A stretch of DNA of 64,000 nt from the NCBI RefSeq assembly GCF_001298265.1, contig NZ_LGSZ01000032.1, positions 62,001 to 126,000 on the forward strand, in the 5' to 3' direction. The position numbers and the translations under genes were made by a program. The stretch comes from Allobosea vaviloviae (GTDB lineage: Bacteria; Pseudomonadota; Alphaproteobacteria; Rhizobiales; Beijerinckiaceae). Positions 56,556 to 64,000 of this stretch are shown here, one piece after another. A model generated the notes under the pieces. It was given only the letters and a program-made list of their open reading frames with translations. It had not been told where the DNA came from and ran no database searches. The first letter of the stretch is position 1. Every line of letters starts with the position of its first letter.

Positions 56556-57320
56556 TCACCCCGCCAGGTCGAGCACCCGCGTCTCATAGGCGTAGAGCTG
56601 GTGGAACCCCATCGAGCCGTAGAGCCTGTTGGCGACGGCGTTGGTCTGGTCGACCTGCAGATAGGCCTGCCGGCACTCCATCGCGCGGGCCCAGCCCATC
56701 AGCCCAGCGATTAGACGCCGGCCGAGGCCCTGGCCGCGATGGGCGGGATCGACCACGACGCTGCCGATCTCGGCCATGCCGCGCTCGGCGACGCTCATGC
56801 CGAAGGCGACCGGCTCTCCCGCGACCAGCCAGGTCGCGAAGGCCGCCGGCAGCCGCACCGCATCGACAATCGCCGCGAGCTTTCCCGCATCGGCCTTGAT
56901 GCCGCTCTGTCGCGCCGCGACGCCTGCGATCCAATCGGGGCTCGGACGCGCCTCGATCTGGAGGTCAGGCTCGATCGAGGGTTCGATGTCGGCGAGCGAG
57001 CGGATCAGCCCGAAGGAGACGTCGCGCACGGCATAGCCGCGCGCCTTCACCATCGCCAGCGTCGCCTCGCCGACAAGCGGCGTCAGCCGGATGCAGGGCG
57101 GCAGCCCGTCGGAGCGGTAGAGTTCCTCGATCAGCAAGAGCGTCGCCTCGTCGAGCTCGGCGCCCGGTTTCAGCGGCGAGGCCGAATTGGCCCGGCCCGA
57201 ATAGCCGCCCGCAAAGCGCACCACCCAGTCGCCGATCAGCAGCGTCGCCGGCGACGGCCAGGCATTGACGATGCGACGCTCGCAATCGAGCACGAGGCCA
57301 ATATCCCCTTCAGCCGCCAT
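56556..57320 (-). CDS. GNAT-family acetyltransferase
   Basis: A 254-residue protein from ATG 57320, whose bases overlap the stop of the upstream cupin gene. The C-terminal half is a GNAT fold with the acetyl-CoA loop VVVDPAHRGQGLGRRLIAGL and the closing QAYLQVDQTNAVANRLYGSM followed by GFHQLYAYETR. The N-terminal half (LIGDWVVRFAGGYSGRANSA) looks like a degenerate second GNAT repeat. The acceptor substrate is unknown. It is translationally coupled to the cupin gene. Confidence 0.9.
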   Translation of the reverse strand: MAAEGDIGLVLDCERRIVNAWPSPATLLIGDWVVRFAGGYSGRANSASPLKPGAELDEATLLLIEELYRSDGLPPCIRLTPLVGEATLAMVKARGYAVRDVSFGLIRSLADIEPSIEPDLQIEARPSPDWIAGVAARQSGIKADAGKLAAIVDAVRLPAAFATWLVAGEPVAFGMSVAERGMAEIGSVVVDPAHRGQGLGRRLIAGLMGWARAMECRQAYLQVDQTNAVANRLYGSMGFHQLYAYETRVLDLAG

Positions 57321-57778
57321 CACGCAGCCCCTCCGGGCTTGCGCGGCGTCGGCCGCCAGCCGGGCGGCGCGATCTCGAAGGCAGAAAAGATGAAGCCCGG
57401 CGCCACTGTGCAGCCGACCAGCGTCCAGGCTCCGAGCGAGGTTGCGCTCTGCCACCAGCCCGCCGGCACGACGAATTGCGGCCGCTGTCCCGCCGCGAGG
57501 TCGGTACCGAGATGATGGGCCGAGGCGTCATGCCCATTGGGCGAGACGCTGATCACCATCGGCGCGCCGGCATAATGATGCCAGATCTCGGCGGCATCGA
57601 CGCGGTGCCACTCGGAGGTCTCGCCGGTGTCGAGCAGATAGTAGATCGCCGTGGAGACGCTGCGCCCATCCGCTTCGCGCGGATCGCGAAAGGTCTCGCG
57701 GTAATGCCCGCCCTCGGGATGGGGTTTGAGGTCGAGCAGCGCGATCACCTCGGCAGCGGTCAGGCCGTCCAGCTTCAT
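57320..57778 (-). CDS. Cupin-domain protein (DUF985)
   Basis: A 152-residue protein with the DUF985 signature: LDLKPHPEGGHYRETFRDP near the start, STAIYYLLDTGETSEWHRVD, EIWHHYAGAP and a C-terminal GCTVAPGFIFSAFEIA. The fold is a cupin barrel with possible metal ligands in HRVDAAEIWHHY. Activity is unknown. It overlaps the GNAT gene and follows the GloB-like gene by 12 bp, so all three are probably one transcript. Confidence 0.92.
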   Translation of the reverse strand: MKLDGLTAAEVIALLDLKPHPEGGHYRETFRDPREADGRSVSTAIYYLLDTGETSEWHRVDAAEIWHHYAGAPMVISVSPNGHDASAHHLGTDLAAGQRPQFVVPAGWWQSATSLGAWTLVGCTVAPGFIFSAFEIAPPGWRPTPRKPGGAA

Positions 57779-57790
57779 CGCGGCCTCCCC

Positions 57791-58555
57791 TCAGAACCGG
57801 TTCTTGGCTTCGCGCAGCGCCGCAAACACATCGCCGGCCGGCGCCCCGACGAGACCAACCGCCGCGCCCAGCGCACCTTCGCCGGCCCGGAAGAACGGAT
57901 TGGTCGCGGCCTCCTCCGCCACCGTGGTCAATGCCCAGAAACGTCCTGACGCCTTGGCGGCCTCGGCCTGCGCCAGCCTTGCCGTCAGCGCCGCATTGGC
58001 GGGCTCCATCGCGGCGGCGAAGCGGGCGTTGGAGAGAGTATAGTCATGGCCGCCGAGCAGGCGAATGTCGCCGGGCAGCAGCATCAGCCGCGACAGCGAG
58101 GTCCACATCGCCGCCATCCGACCGGGCTGGACCCGCCCGCAGCCCATGACGAAGACGACGTCGCCGACCAGCGCCAGCTTCGCACTGCGCGAGACGAAGC
58201 TGAGATGACCCTCGGAATGGCCGGGCGTATGCCAGATCTCGAAGCCGTCGCCTCCCAGGAAGACCACCTCGCCCTCGCCGATGATGCGGTCGAGCGGGGC
58301 AGAGTTAGCGGCGTCCGCCGGCCCGCAGACGGTCGCGCCGGTCGCCCGCTTCAGTTCGGCCACCCCTTGCGTATGATCGGCATGCGCGTGGGTGACGAAG
58401 ATCTCGCTGATCGTCCAGCCCTTCGCCGTCGCCGCCGTCATGACCTGCCCGGCATCGGGAACATCCACCGCCGCGCAGGCTCCCGTCGCGGGATCGTGCA
58501 GCAATGCGCCGGCATTGTCGCTGAGCGTGCGGAAGACATGGAGATCGAGCGGCAT
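57791..58555 (-). CDS. gloB: Hydroxyacylglutathione hydrolase (glyoxalase II-like)
   Basis: A 254-residue metallo-beta-lactamase-fold enzyme from ATG 58555. The binuclear metal motif is THAHADHTQG (near residues 57-66), with further ligands in HTPGHSEGH, the VGDVVFVMGCGR region and GGHDYTLSN. The C-terminal domain (TARLAQAEAAKASGR, TTVAEEAATNPFFRA) matches glyoxalase II. It hydrolyses S-lactoylglutathione to lactate and glutathione. It is divergent from a methyltransferase gene, a conserved arrangement in rhizobia-like genomes. Confidence 0.9.
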   Translation of the reverse strand: MPLDLHVFRTLSDNAGALLHDPATGACAAVDVPDAGQVMTAATAKGWTISEIFVTHAHADHTQGVAELKRATGATVCGPADAANSAPLDRIIGEGEVVFLGGDGFEIWHTPGHSEGHLSFVSRSAKLALVGDVVFVMGCGRVQPGRMAAMWTSLSRLMLLPGDIRLLGGHDYTLSNARFAAAMEPANAALTARLAQAEAAKASGRFWALTTVAEEAATNPFFRAGEGALGAAVGLVGAPAGDVFAALREAKNRF

Positions 58556-58684
58556 GGGAGGCTCCGGAAAGCGGGCTGACCCATTGGCGAATAGCGAATG
58601 GAGCGGTCGGAAGCCAGTCTCCTGCGCTGTCCTCATCGGCCGGCCGCTCTTGCTTTGGCCGCGCCGCCGTTCCATCTCAGGCTC

Positions 58685-59452
58685 ATGTCGCTCGATGTCG
58701 TCGACCTGCGCGCCTTCTATGCCAGCCCGCTCGGCCATGTGGCGCGGCGCTTCATCGGCACGGCGATGCTGCGCTTCTGGCCCGATTGCGCCAGGCAGCG
58801 CGTGCTGGGACTGGGCTACTCGACGCCCTATCTCTCCGTGCTCGGCGTCAATGCGGAGCGGGTGATCGCATTCATGCCGGCCGCCCAGGGCGTGGTGAAT
58901 TGGCCCTCCGACGGCCTGTCGGCATCGGCGCTGGTCGAGCCGACGCTGCTGCCGCTGCCGACAGCCTCGATCGACCGGGTCGTGCTCGTCCACGCGCTGG
59001 AGGAGACGGAGAGCCCCGAGGACCTGATCGAGGAGGCTGGGCGCGTGCTCTCGCCGGGCGGCCGGATGATTCTCGTCGTGCCGAACCGGCGCGGGCTCTG
59101 GGCCCGCATGGACGGCACGCCCTTCGGCCAGGGCCGCCCCTTCAGCCGCTCGCAGCTCGAGGCGCTGATGCGGAGGGCGGACTTCTCGCCGGAGAACTGG
59201 GCCGAGGCGCTTTACGTGCCGCCGCTGCGTCGGCGCGTGCTGATGCGCTCAGCAGCCGCCTGGGAGCGGGTCGGCGCCGGACTGTCCCTGCCCTTCGCCG
59301 GCGTCCATGTGATCGATGCGACCAAGCAGGTTTACCGGCGCGTGCCGCTGCGCGCGACGCGCCGCAGCTTCGCTTTCCGGCCGATCCTGCTGCCCCAGCC
59401 GACACCGACACCGCGCCATGGCCATGCCCGTGACGAGGCGCCGCCGGGTTGA
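58685..59452 (+). CDS. SAM-dependent methyltransferase
   Basis: A 255-residue class I methyltransferase from ATG 58685. The SAM-binding motif is modified (QRVLGLGYSTPYLSVLG), followed by LPLPTASIDRVVLVHALEET and EEAGRVLSPGGRMILVVPNR, typical of the Methyltransf_11 family. The C-terminal part is basic and ends in a disordered tail. The substrate is unknown. It is divergent from the GloB-like gene, with which it is commonly paired. Confidence 0.9.
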   Translation: MSLDVVDLRAFYASPLGHVARRFIGTAMLRFWPDCARQRVLGLGYSTPYLSVLGVNAERVIAFMPAAQGVVNWPSDGLSASALVEPTLLPLPTASIDRVVLVHALEETESPEDLIEEAGRVLSPGGRMILVVPNRRGLWARMDGTPFGQGRPFSRSQLEALMRRADFSPENWAEALYVPPLRRRVLMRSAAAWERVGAGLSLPFAGVHVIDATKQVYRRVPLRATRRSFAFRPILLPQPTPTPRHGHARDEAPPG

Positions 59453-59559
59453 CAAGCCCGCAAGAGCGCGGCCAAGGTCCGCCGCTTTTCGCAAGCCCGG
59501 TTCCCCATGACGCTTTACGCGCGAGAATCGTCCCGGCGCGAACCTGAAACTGGATCACG

Positions 59560-60513
59560 ATGCGAAGCTATCTGGATTTCGAGAAGCCGGTCGCCGAACT
59601 GGAGGCGAAGGCCGACGAGCTGCGGGCCCTCGAGGCCAAGGGCGAGGGCTATGCGCTCACCGAGGAGATCGACCGGCTCGAGGCCAAGGCGAGCCAGGCG
59701 CTCAAGGATCTCTATGCCGCGCTGACGCCCTGGCAGAAGACGCTGGTCGCGCGCCATCCGCAGCGGCCGCATTTCAAGGACTACTGCGCCGCGCTGATCG
59801 AGGAGTTCACGCCGCTGGCCGGGGACCGCGCCTTCGGCGAGGACGAGGCCATCGTCGGCGGCTTCGGCCGATTCCGCGGCGAGCCCATCTGCGTTATCGG
59901 CCAGGAGAAGGGTGATTCGACCGAGACCCGTATCCGGCACAATTTCGGCATGGCCAAGCCCGAGGGCTACCGCAAGGCGGTCCGGCTGATCGAACTCGCC
60001 GATCGCTTCGGGCTGCCGGTGCTGAGTTTCATCGACACCGCCGGCGCCTATCCGGGCATCGAGGCCGAGGAGCGCGGCCAGGCCGAGGCGATCGCGCGCT
60101 CGACCGAGGCCTTTCTCGGCCTGCGCACGCCCAGTGTCGCTCTCGTGATCGGCGAAGGCGGCTCGGGCGGGGCCATCGCGATCGCAGCCGCGAGCCGGGT
60201 GATGATGCTCGAACACGCGATCTACTCGGTGATCTCGCCGGAAGGCGCCGCCTCGATCCTCTGGCGCGACACCGGCCGCGCCCAGGATGCCGCGACCGGC
60301 ATGAAGATCACCGCGCAGGATCTGCTGAAATTCGGTGTCATTGACAGGATCGTCGCCGAGCCGACAGGCGGCGCCCATCGCGACCGGCAGGCGGTCATGG
60401 GCCGTGCAGGCGATGCGCTGGCATCGGCGCTGGCGGATCTGGGCGGGCTTTCGCCCGACGAGATCGCCGATCAGCGTGCAGCGAAATTCCTCGCGATCGG
60501 GCGCAATCTCTGA
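59560..60513 (+). CDS. accA: Acetyl-CoA carboxylase carboxyltransferase alpha subunit
   Basis: A 317-residue protein matching AccA in length. It begins RSYLDFEKPVAELEAKADEL and keeps QEKGDSTETRIRHNFGMAKP, SFIDTAGAYPGIEAEERGQA, VIGEGGSGGAIAIAAASRVM and YSVISPEGAASILWRD. With AccD it transfers the carboxyl group from biotin to acetyl-CoA for fatty-acid synthesis. It stands alone here, as in many alphaproteobacteria where accD lies elsewhere with trp genes. Confidence 0.97.
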   Translation: MRSYLDFEKPVAELEAKADELRALEAKGEGYALTEEIDRLEAKASQALKDLYAALTPWQKTLVARHPQRPHFKDYCAALIEEFTPLAGDRAFGEDEAIVGGFGRFRGEPICVIGQEKGDSTETRIRHNFGMAKPEGYRKAVRLIELADRFGLPVLSFIDTAGAYPGIEAEERGQAEAIARSTEAFLGLRTPSVALVIGEGGSGGAIAIAAASRVMMLEHAIYSVISPEGAASILWRDTGRAQDAATGMKITAQDLLKFGVIDRIVAEPTGGAHRDRQAVMGRAGDALASALADLGGLSPDEIADQRAAKFLAIGRNL

Positions 60514-60673
60514 CAGCGGGAGATCAGGCGGCGATTGACCCGCCTTTGACCATTGGCTTCGAGCCCGGCTCCTGTGGTAAGGAACCTTCAAGGCTAACGC
60601 TTCTACAACAGGACGGCGGGCACAATTTGGCCGTCTTGCGAAGTCACAGGTCGCGCTCCTGGCCGGCCGATCG

Positions 60674-62167
60674 ATGGGATTTGACGACGTGGCATTCAAG
60701 CAACTCGCGCTCGTGGCCTTTGTTGCATTGACTTTAGGCGCCTGCGAGGAGGATCGCTACCGCGGCTCCGCTCGCCACCACATCCCGATTCCATCGGCGA
60801 CCTATACGCTTATGGCCGAGAAGGGCATGAGCAAGGACCAGCCGGTGCTGATCCGCTCCTACAAGAAGGAGTCGGAGCTCGAGGTCTGGAAGCGCAAGCC
60901 CAACGGCCAGTACGCGCTGCTCAAGACGTATCCCATGTGCCGCTGGTCCGGGCAGCTCGGCCCGAAGACTCGCGAAGGCGACCGCATGGCCCCCGAAGGC
61001 TTCTACGCCATCGGCCCGGGGCAGATGAACCCGAACTCGTCCTATTACGTCTCGTTCAACATGGGCTATCCGAACGCCTATGACCGCTCGCATGGCCGAA
61101 CCGGTTCGCTTTTGATGGTGCATGGCGCCTGCTCCTCGGCCGGCTGCTATTCGATGACCGACGACCAGATCGGCGAGATCTATGCACTCGTCCGCGAAGC
61201 CCATAATGCCGGCCAGAAAGCTGTGCAGATGCAGGCCCTGCCGTTCCGGATGACGCCGGAAAACCTCGCCAAGCACCGGCTCGATTCCAACATCGCCTTC
61301 TGGAAGAACCTGAAGGAGGGCACCGACTATTTCGAGGTCACCGGCGACGAGCCGCAGGTCGGCGTCAATGGCGGGCGCTACGTCTTCAACGGCAATGGCA
61401 ACGGCTCGGTCGTCCAGGCCGTGCAGCAGAAGCGCCATCAGGACGAGATGCAGGTCGCGGCTTTGGTCGCCAAGGGCACCCCCGCTATCAAGCTGATTTA
61501 TGACGACGGAGACCAGCACAGCTCGTTCAAGACCGCGCTCGTCTCCGGCGGCTCCGATTCGCTCAACCGCTCGGTCTCCTGGGCCTCGCGCGATGTCGGC
61601 ATCAGCCGTCCCGATGCGTTGACCGTAGGCCCGCAGGTTGTCGTGCTCGACGACAAGGGCAAGGCCAAGGCGACGGTCCGGGCGCAATCGGCCGACAACG
61701 AGGCCGTGCTCGCCGCCGTTTCGGCCGTGGCCGAGCCGCAGGTCGCAAAGGTCGATGTCGCAAAGGTCGAGCCCAACAAGACGGGCTCGATCAGAGCCGA
61801 GGCGTCCAAATCCGAGGGAGCCAAATCTGAGTCGGCCAAGCCCGCCGCTGCTACGGCAGCCACCCAGCTCGCCAAGGTCCAGCCGGGCGCCGCGGCGCCG
61901 GCTCCCGTGACCGCAGAAAGCCAGATCGGTTCGTTCGGCACCGCATCCGAGGAGAGCCAGCCATTCTATCGCCGCGCACTCAGCTTCGTGCCGCTCATCG
62001 GCGGATCGCAGCCGACCGAACAGGCTGCGGCGCCGGTCGCGTCAGTGGTGCCCTCAGTGCCGACCAATGTTCGCGCTCCGCTGCCGCCCCGCCGTGCCGA
62101 TGGCCTGCGGACGACCTATCTCGACAAGCCTGCGGCGGCGTTCGCCAGCCAGCCGGCAATCCGCTGA
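60674..62167 (+). CDS. L,D-transpeptidase-like lipoprotein (YafK family)
   Basis: A 497-residue protein from ATG 60674; GTG 60689 is a possible alternative. The lipobox LGAC is near residues 21-24. The YkuD/YafK-type domain follows (about 35-230), with VLIRSYKKESELEVWKRKPN, KTREGDRMAPEGFYAIGPGQ and the catalytic VHGACSSAGCYSM, in which Cys158 is the likely nucleophile. The C-terminal 250 residues are Ala/Lys/Pro-rich with repeats like VAKVDVAKVEP. It probably crosslinks or remodels peptidoglycan at the periplasmic face. It is the second such protein in the window. Confidence 0.88.
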   Translation: MGFDDVAFKQLALVAFVALTLGACEEDRYRGSARHHIPIPSATYTLMAEKGMSKDQPVLIRSYKKESELEVWKRKPNGQYALLKTYPMCRWSGQLGPKTREGDRMAPEGFYAIGPGQMNPNSSYYVSFNMGYPNAYDRSHGRTGSLLMVHGACSSAGCYSMTDDQIGEIYALVREAHNAGQKAVQMQALPFRMTPENLAKHRLDSNIAFWKNLKEGTDYFEVTGDEPQVGVNGGRYVFNGNGNGSVVQAVQQKRHQDEMQVAALVAKGTPAIKLIYDDGDQHSSFKTALVSGGSDSLNRSVSWASRDVGISRPDALTVGPQVVVLDDKGKAKATVRAQSADNEAVLAAVSAVAEPQVAKVDVAKVEPNKTGSIRAEASKSEGAKSESAKPAAATAATQLAKVQPGAAAPAPVTAESQIGSFGTASEESQPFYRRALSFVPLIGGSQPTEQAAAPVASVVPSVPTNVRAPLPPRRADGLRTTYLDKPAAAFASQPAIR

Positions 62168-62246
62168 GCCGGGCCGCCAGGCGCGACCCTGGCGTGATCG
62201 AAATACAACATCGATCTACTTTGTCGGCTCAGTCCATTTATCAGGC

Positions 62247-62276
62247 GCAAAAGGCCCCGCTTGCGGGGCCTTTTGC
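62247..62276. terminator. Strong hairpin terminator
   Basis: Perfect 14-bp stem (GCAAAAGGCCCCGC and its complement) with a two-base loop, and A and T runs inside the arms. It follows the L,D-transpeptidase gene by about 80 bp and can work on both strands. Confidence 0.88.
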
Positions 62277-62391
62277 TTAAATCCTGCCCATCCTGCCAAA
62301 AACCTTGCCTTGCCGAAATTGGCGAGCACCCGCCTTGATTGTGGCGGAAACGCGTCGTGGCGCGTCGTTCGATTTGGCACGGAGCACATAA

Positions 62392-63318
62392 ATGGCTTTC
62401 GATTTCATCCGTTCTTCGGTGGCTGGCCTGACCCTGTCTCTCGCGGCCTTTGCAGGCTCCGCACAGGCCGCCGATCTGCCGAGCCGCAAGGGTGCGCCGG
62501 TGGCTCCGATCCCGCCGAGCATCACCTGGATCGACGCTGCCATCAGCATCAAGGGCGTCACCGACTACAATTTCCGCGGCATCTCGCAGACCGATCGCAA
62601 GCCCGCGATCCAGGGTGGCGTCGAGATTCAGGTTTATGACAACCTGTTCTATTTCGGCGTCTGGGGCTCGAATGTCGATCTTGCGACCAGCCCGCCGGCT
62701 GAGATCGACTTCACCGCCGGCATCCGGCCGAAATTCGGCCCCGTCGCCTTCGACTTCGGCATCATCCAGTACTACTATCCGGACGAGAAGCGCTTCATCG
62801 ACTCGCTGGGCGTGACCTGGACGCCGCGCAACACCGACTTCATGGAAATCGTCGGCAAGGTCTCCTACAACTGGGAAGACAAGCTCACCGTCGGCGCCAA
62901 CGTCTTCCATGCCTGGAACTGGCTCGGAACCGGCGCGGAAGGCACCTATGCCTCGGCGACCGCCAAGTACAACCTTCCCTTCCTCGAAGGCCTCTCGGTC
63001 TCCGGCGAATTTGGCCGCTACTGGCTTGGCACGACCAACACCAACATCGCCTTCCCGGTGGCGATCCGCCTGCCCGACTACAACTACTGGAACGTCGGCC
63101 TGTCCTACACCTACAAGAACCTGACGGCGGATATCCGCTATCACGACACCAATCTCTCCAAGACCCAGTGCTTCCTGCTGACCTCGGATCCGCGCGGCAT
63201 CAACCGCGGCAACGCGACCGGCAGCTTCACCTCGAACTGGTGCAATCCGACCGTGGTCGGCTCGCTCTCCTTCGACATCACCGCCAGCAGCATCGGCATC
63301 TTCGCCCCGGCGAAGTAA
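62392..63318 (+). CDS. TorF-family putative porin
   Basis: A 308-residue outer-membrane protein with a signal peptide ending SAQAAD. A short Pro-rich stretch precedes the beta-barrel, with SIKGVTDYNFRGISQTDRKP, NLFYFGVWGSNVDLATSPPA, EIDFTAGIRPKFGPVAFDFG and YYYPDEKRF. These match the TorF/Gcw_chp-type porin family. A Cys pair near the C-terminus (KTQCFLLTSDP ... SNWCNPTV) may form a disulfide in a loop. It is bracketed by two strong terminators, so it is a single-gene unit. Confidence 0.92.
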   Translation: MAFDFIRSSVAGLTLSLAAFAGSAQAADLPSRKGAPVAPIPPSITWIDAAISIKGVTDYNFRGISQTDRKPAIQGGVEIQVYDNLFYFGVWGSNVDLATSPPAEIDFTAGIRPKFGPVAFDFGIIQYYYPDEKRFIDSLGVTWTPRNTDFMEIVGKVSYNWEDKLTVGANVFHAWNWLGTGAEGTYASATAKYNLPFLEGLSVSGEFGRYWLGTTNTNIAFPVAIRLPDYNYWNVGLSYTYKNLTADIRYHDTNLSKTQCFLLTSDPRGINRGNATGSFTSNWCNPTVVGSLSFDITASSIGIFAPAK

Positions 63319-63342
63319 GCGCCAGAGCACGGCAGATCATCG

Positions 63343-63369
63343 AGGGCCGCTCGCAAGAGCGGCCCTTTT
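63343..63369. terminator. Hairpin terminator after the porin gene
   Basis: 10-bp stem AGGGCCGCTC / GAGCGGCCCT with a GCAA tetraloop followed by TTT. It lies between the convergent porin and MarR genes. Confidence 0.87.
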
Positions 63370-63379
63370 GCTATGTCTG

Positions 63380-63874
63380 CTAGGCGCCAGGTTCAGTCCG
63401 GCCTTCGAGCGAGGCCGCGATCCGTCGCATCATCTCGCCGATCGAATCGCATTCGGCATCGCTCAGCACCGTCATCATTGCGTCGAGCCTGGCGACATGG
63501 AGGGCCATGGCGGTTTCCGTGAGGCCAGCGCCTTCCTCCGTTAGCCACAACCGACGGACGCGACGGTCGGTCTCGTCGCCGCGTCGTTCGATCAGGCCCC
63601 GGCGCTCCAGCTCCGGCAGGAGCATGCTCATGGCGCTGCGCCCGACCAGCAGCTTCTCGGCCAGCGCCTGCTGGGTCAGCCCCGGATGATGCGCGATATT
63701 GGCAAGCACGTCGTAATGCGCGAGCTGGATGCCCAGCGGCGCCAGCGCCTCGCCGAACACCTTCTTCCAGAGCTGATGAACGCGCGCGACCGCGATCCAG
63801 TTGCGGAAACGCGGCAGCTCCCAGGGCAGGCGGCGCCTGTCTGTCTGAGGCAAAGGCTCTTGCTTTTTGTTCAT
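63380..63874 (-). CDS. MarR-family transcriptional regulator
   Basis: A 164-residue protein from ATG 63874; longer in-frame sequence upstream overlaps the operator. The winged helix-turn-helix is at about residues 50-125, with LAHYDVLANIAHHPGLTQQA, LAEKLLVGRSAMSMLLPELE and the wing ERRGDETDRRVRRLWLTEEG. It should bind the paired palindromes at its own start and control both itself and the divergent gene at 63920, releasing DNA on binding a small aromatic or phenolic ligand. The ligand is not deducible here. Confidence 0.92.
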   Translation of the reverse strand: MNKKQEPLPQTDRRRLPWELPRFRNWIAVARVHQLWKKVFGEALAPLGIQLAHYDVLANIAHHPGLTQQALAEKLLVGRSAMSMLLPELERRGLIERRGDETDRRVRRLWLTEEGAGLTETAMALHVARLDAMMTVLSDAECDSIGEMMRRIAASLEGRTEPGA

Positions 63875-63903
63875 GCCTGAACATACTCGTTCATGGCTGA
63901 ACA
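63868..63903. promoter_or_regulatory. Tandem palindromic MarR operator
   Basis: Two copies of a palindrome: TGTTCA-TGCC-TGAACA at 63868-63883 and GTTCA-TGGC-TGAAC at 63889-63902. Their centres lie 20 bp apart, about two helical turns. The first overlaps the MarR start codon, and the pair lies between the MarR gene and the divergent gene. Confidence 0.78.
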
Positions 63904-63919
63904 AATTAGGACTTGTGCC

Positions 63920-64000
63920 ATGGCCGTTTCGTTCCTCCGCCTGCTCCGGCCCGTGGTTCGCGCCGCAGCCTGGATCGCACCTACGCTCACCGGCCGTATC
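63920..64000 (+). CDS. 5' end of a gene divergent from the MarR regulator
   Basis: 27 codons from ATG 63920 to the window edge. The encoded start is basic and hydrophobic (MAVSFLRLLRPVVRAAAWIA, then PTLTGRI), consistent with a signal peptide or membrane anchor. The tandem operator directly upstream suggests it is a target of the MarR protein. Too little is visible to name the product. In similar loci such genes often encode hydrolases or exporters. Confidence 0.6.
   Translation, partial: MAVSFLRLLRPVVRAAAWIAPTLTGRI

Noticed and set aside
60526..60548. Weak AGGCGG/CCGCCT hairpin after accA as a terminator
   Set aside because: Six-base stem with an eight-base loop and no real T-run.

Overview
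This window looks like an ordinary stretch of chromosome from a high-GC alphaproteobacterium. The order is probably Hyphomicrobiales, and a Bosea-like soil genus fits best. That placement is inference. It rests on family resemblance (mesaconyl-CoA hydratase, a cyclic-glucan exporter of NdvA type, a cobalt nitrile hydratase, a TacA-like sigma-54 regulator with a CtrA box, Zur-box-like sites) and on the gene orders aroK-aroB and accA near a second L,D-transpeptidase. No phage, insertion sequence, CRISPR array or replication origin was seen. Genes are dense and many overlap by ATGA or GTGA junctions. Many intergenic gaps are filled by large imperfect palindromes of several families.

Layout. 1-9.2 kb: 5' end of mch, a lipoprotein, secA, a PpiC-type isomerase, a toxin-first RelE/HigB-like toxin-antitoxin pair, argJ, a DMT exporter, a lipoprotein and mutT. 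9.2-16.5 kb: a YcaQ-like protein, then an extended zinc block made of a small CX4C protein, a WD40 protein, a CobW-type GTPase, znuA, znuB, znuC and a 49-residue His-rich membrane peptide translationally coupled to znuC, with two candidate Zur sites. 16.5-22.7 kb: a periplasmic-glucan protein of the OpgG/OpgD family and a TAXI-type TRAP transporter with its DUF1850 partner. 22.9-27.4 kb: a gamma-glutamyltransferase-like protein, an amidase, and the two subunits plus activator of a cobalt nitrile hydratase. Together the last two activities could convert nitrile to amide to acid. 28-39 kb is envelope-rich: kdsD, an outer-membrane barrel, pepF, the TacA-like regulator, an L,D-transpeptidase and a DUF882 protein. 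CtrA-box-like sites precede the regulator and the DUF882 gene.

39-46.6 kb: a tRNA-Ala(CGC), YggT, DUF167, a beta-carbonic anhydrase, HutD, xerD and aroK-aroB. After these comes a short islet carrying a degenerate ACP-like membrane protein and a decayed small gene, then a calcium/proton antiporter. 46.8-56.5 kb: an orphan TRAP binding protein, an NdvA-like glucan exporter, a CAP-domain lipoprotein, an MscS channel, a ROK-family protein whose motifs appear in circularly permuted order, a DUF2938 protein and an amidohydrolase. 56.5-64 kb: GNAT, cupin, a GloB-like hydrolase divergent from a methyltransferase, accA, a YafK-like L,D-transpeptidase, a TorF-like porin, and a MarR regulator with a tandem palindromic operator in front of a divergent gene that leaves the window.

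The most unusual points are the apparently permuted ROK protein, the widened zinc block with its microprotein, the ACP-like protein lacking the phosphopantetheine serine, the CtrA-type sites around the envelope genes, and a palindrome nested inside another palindrome. No clearly new large system such as a defence island or biosynthetic cluster was found.
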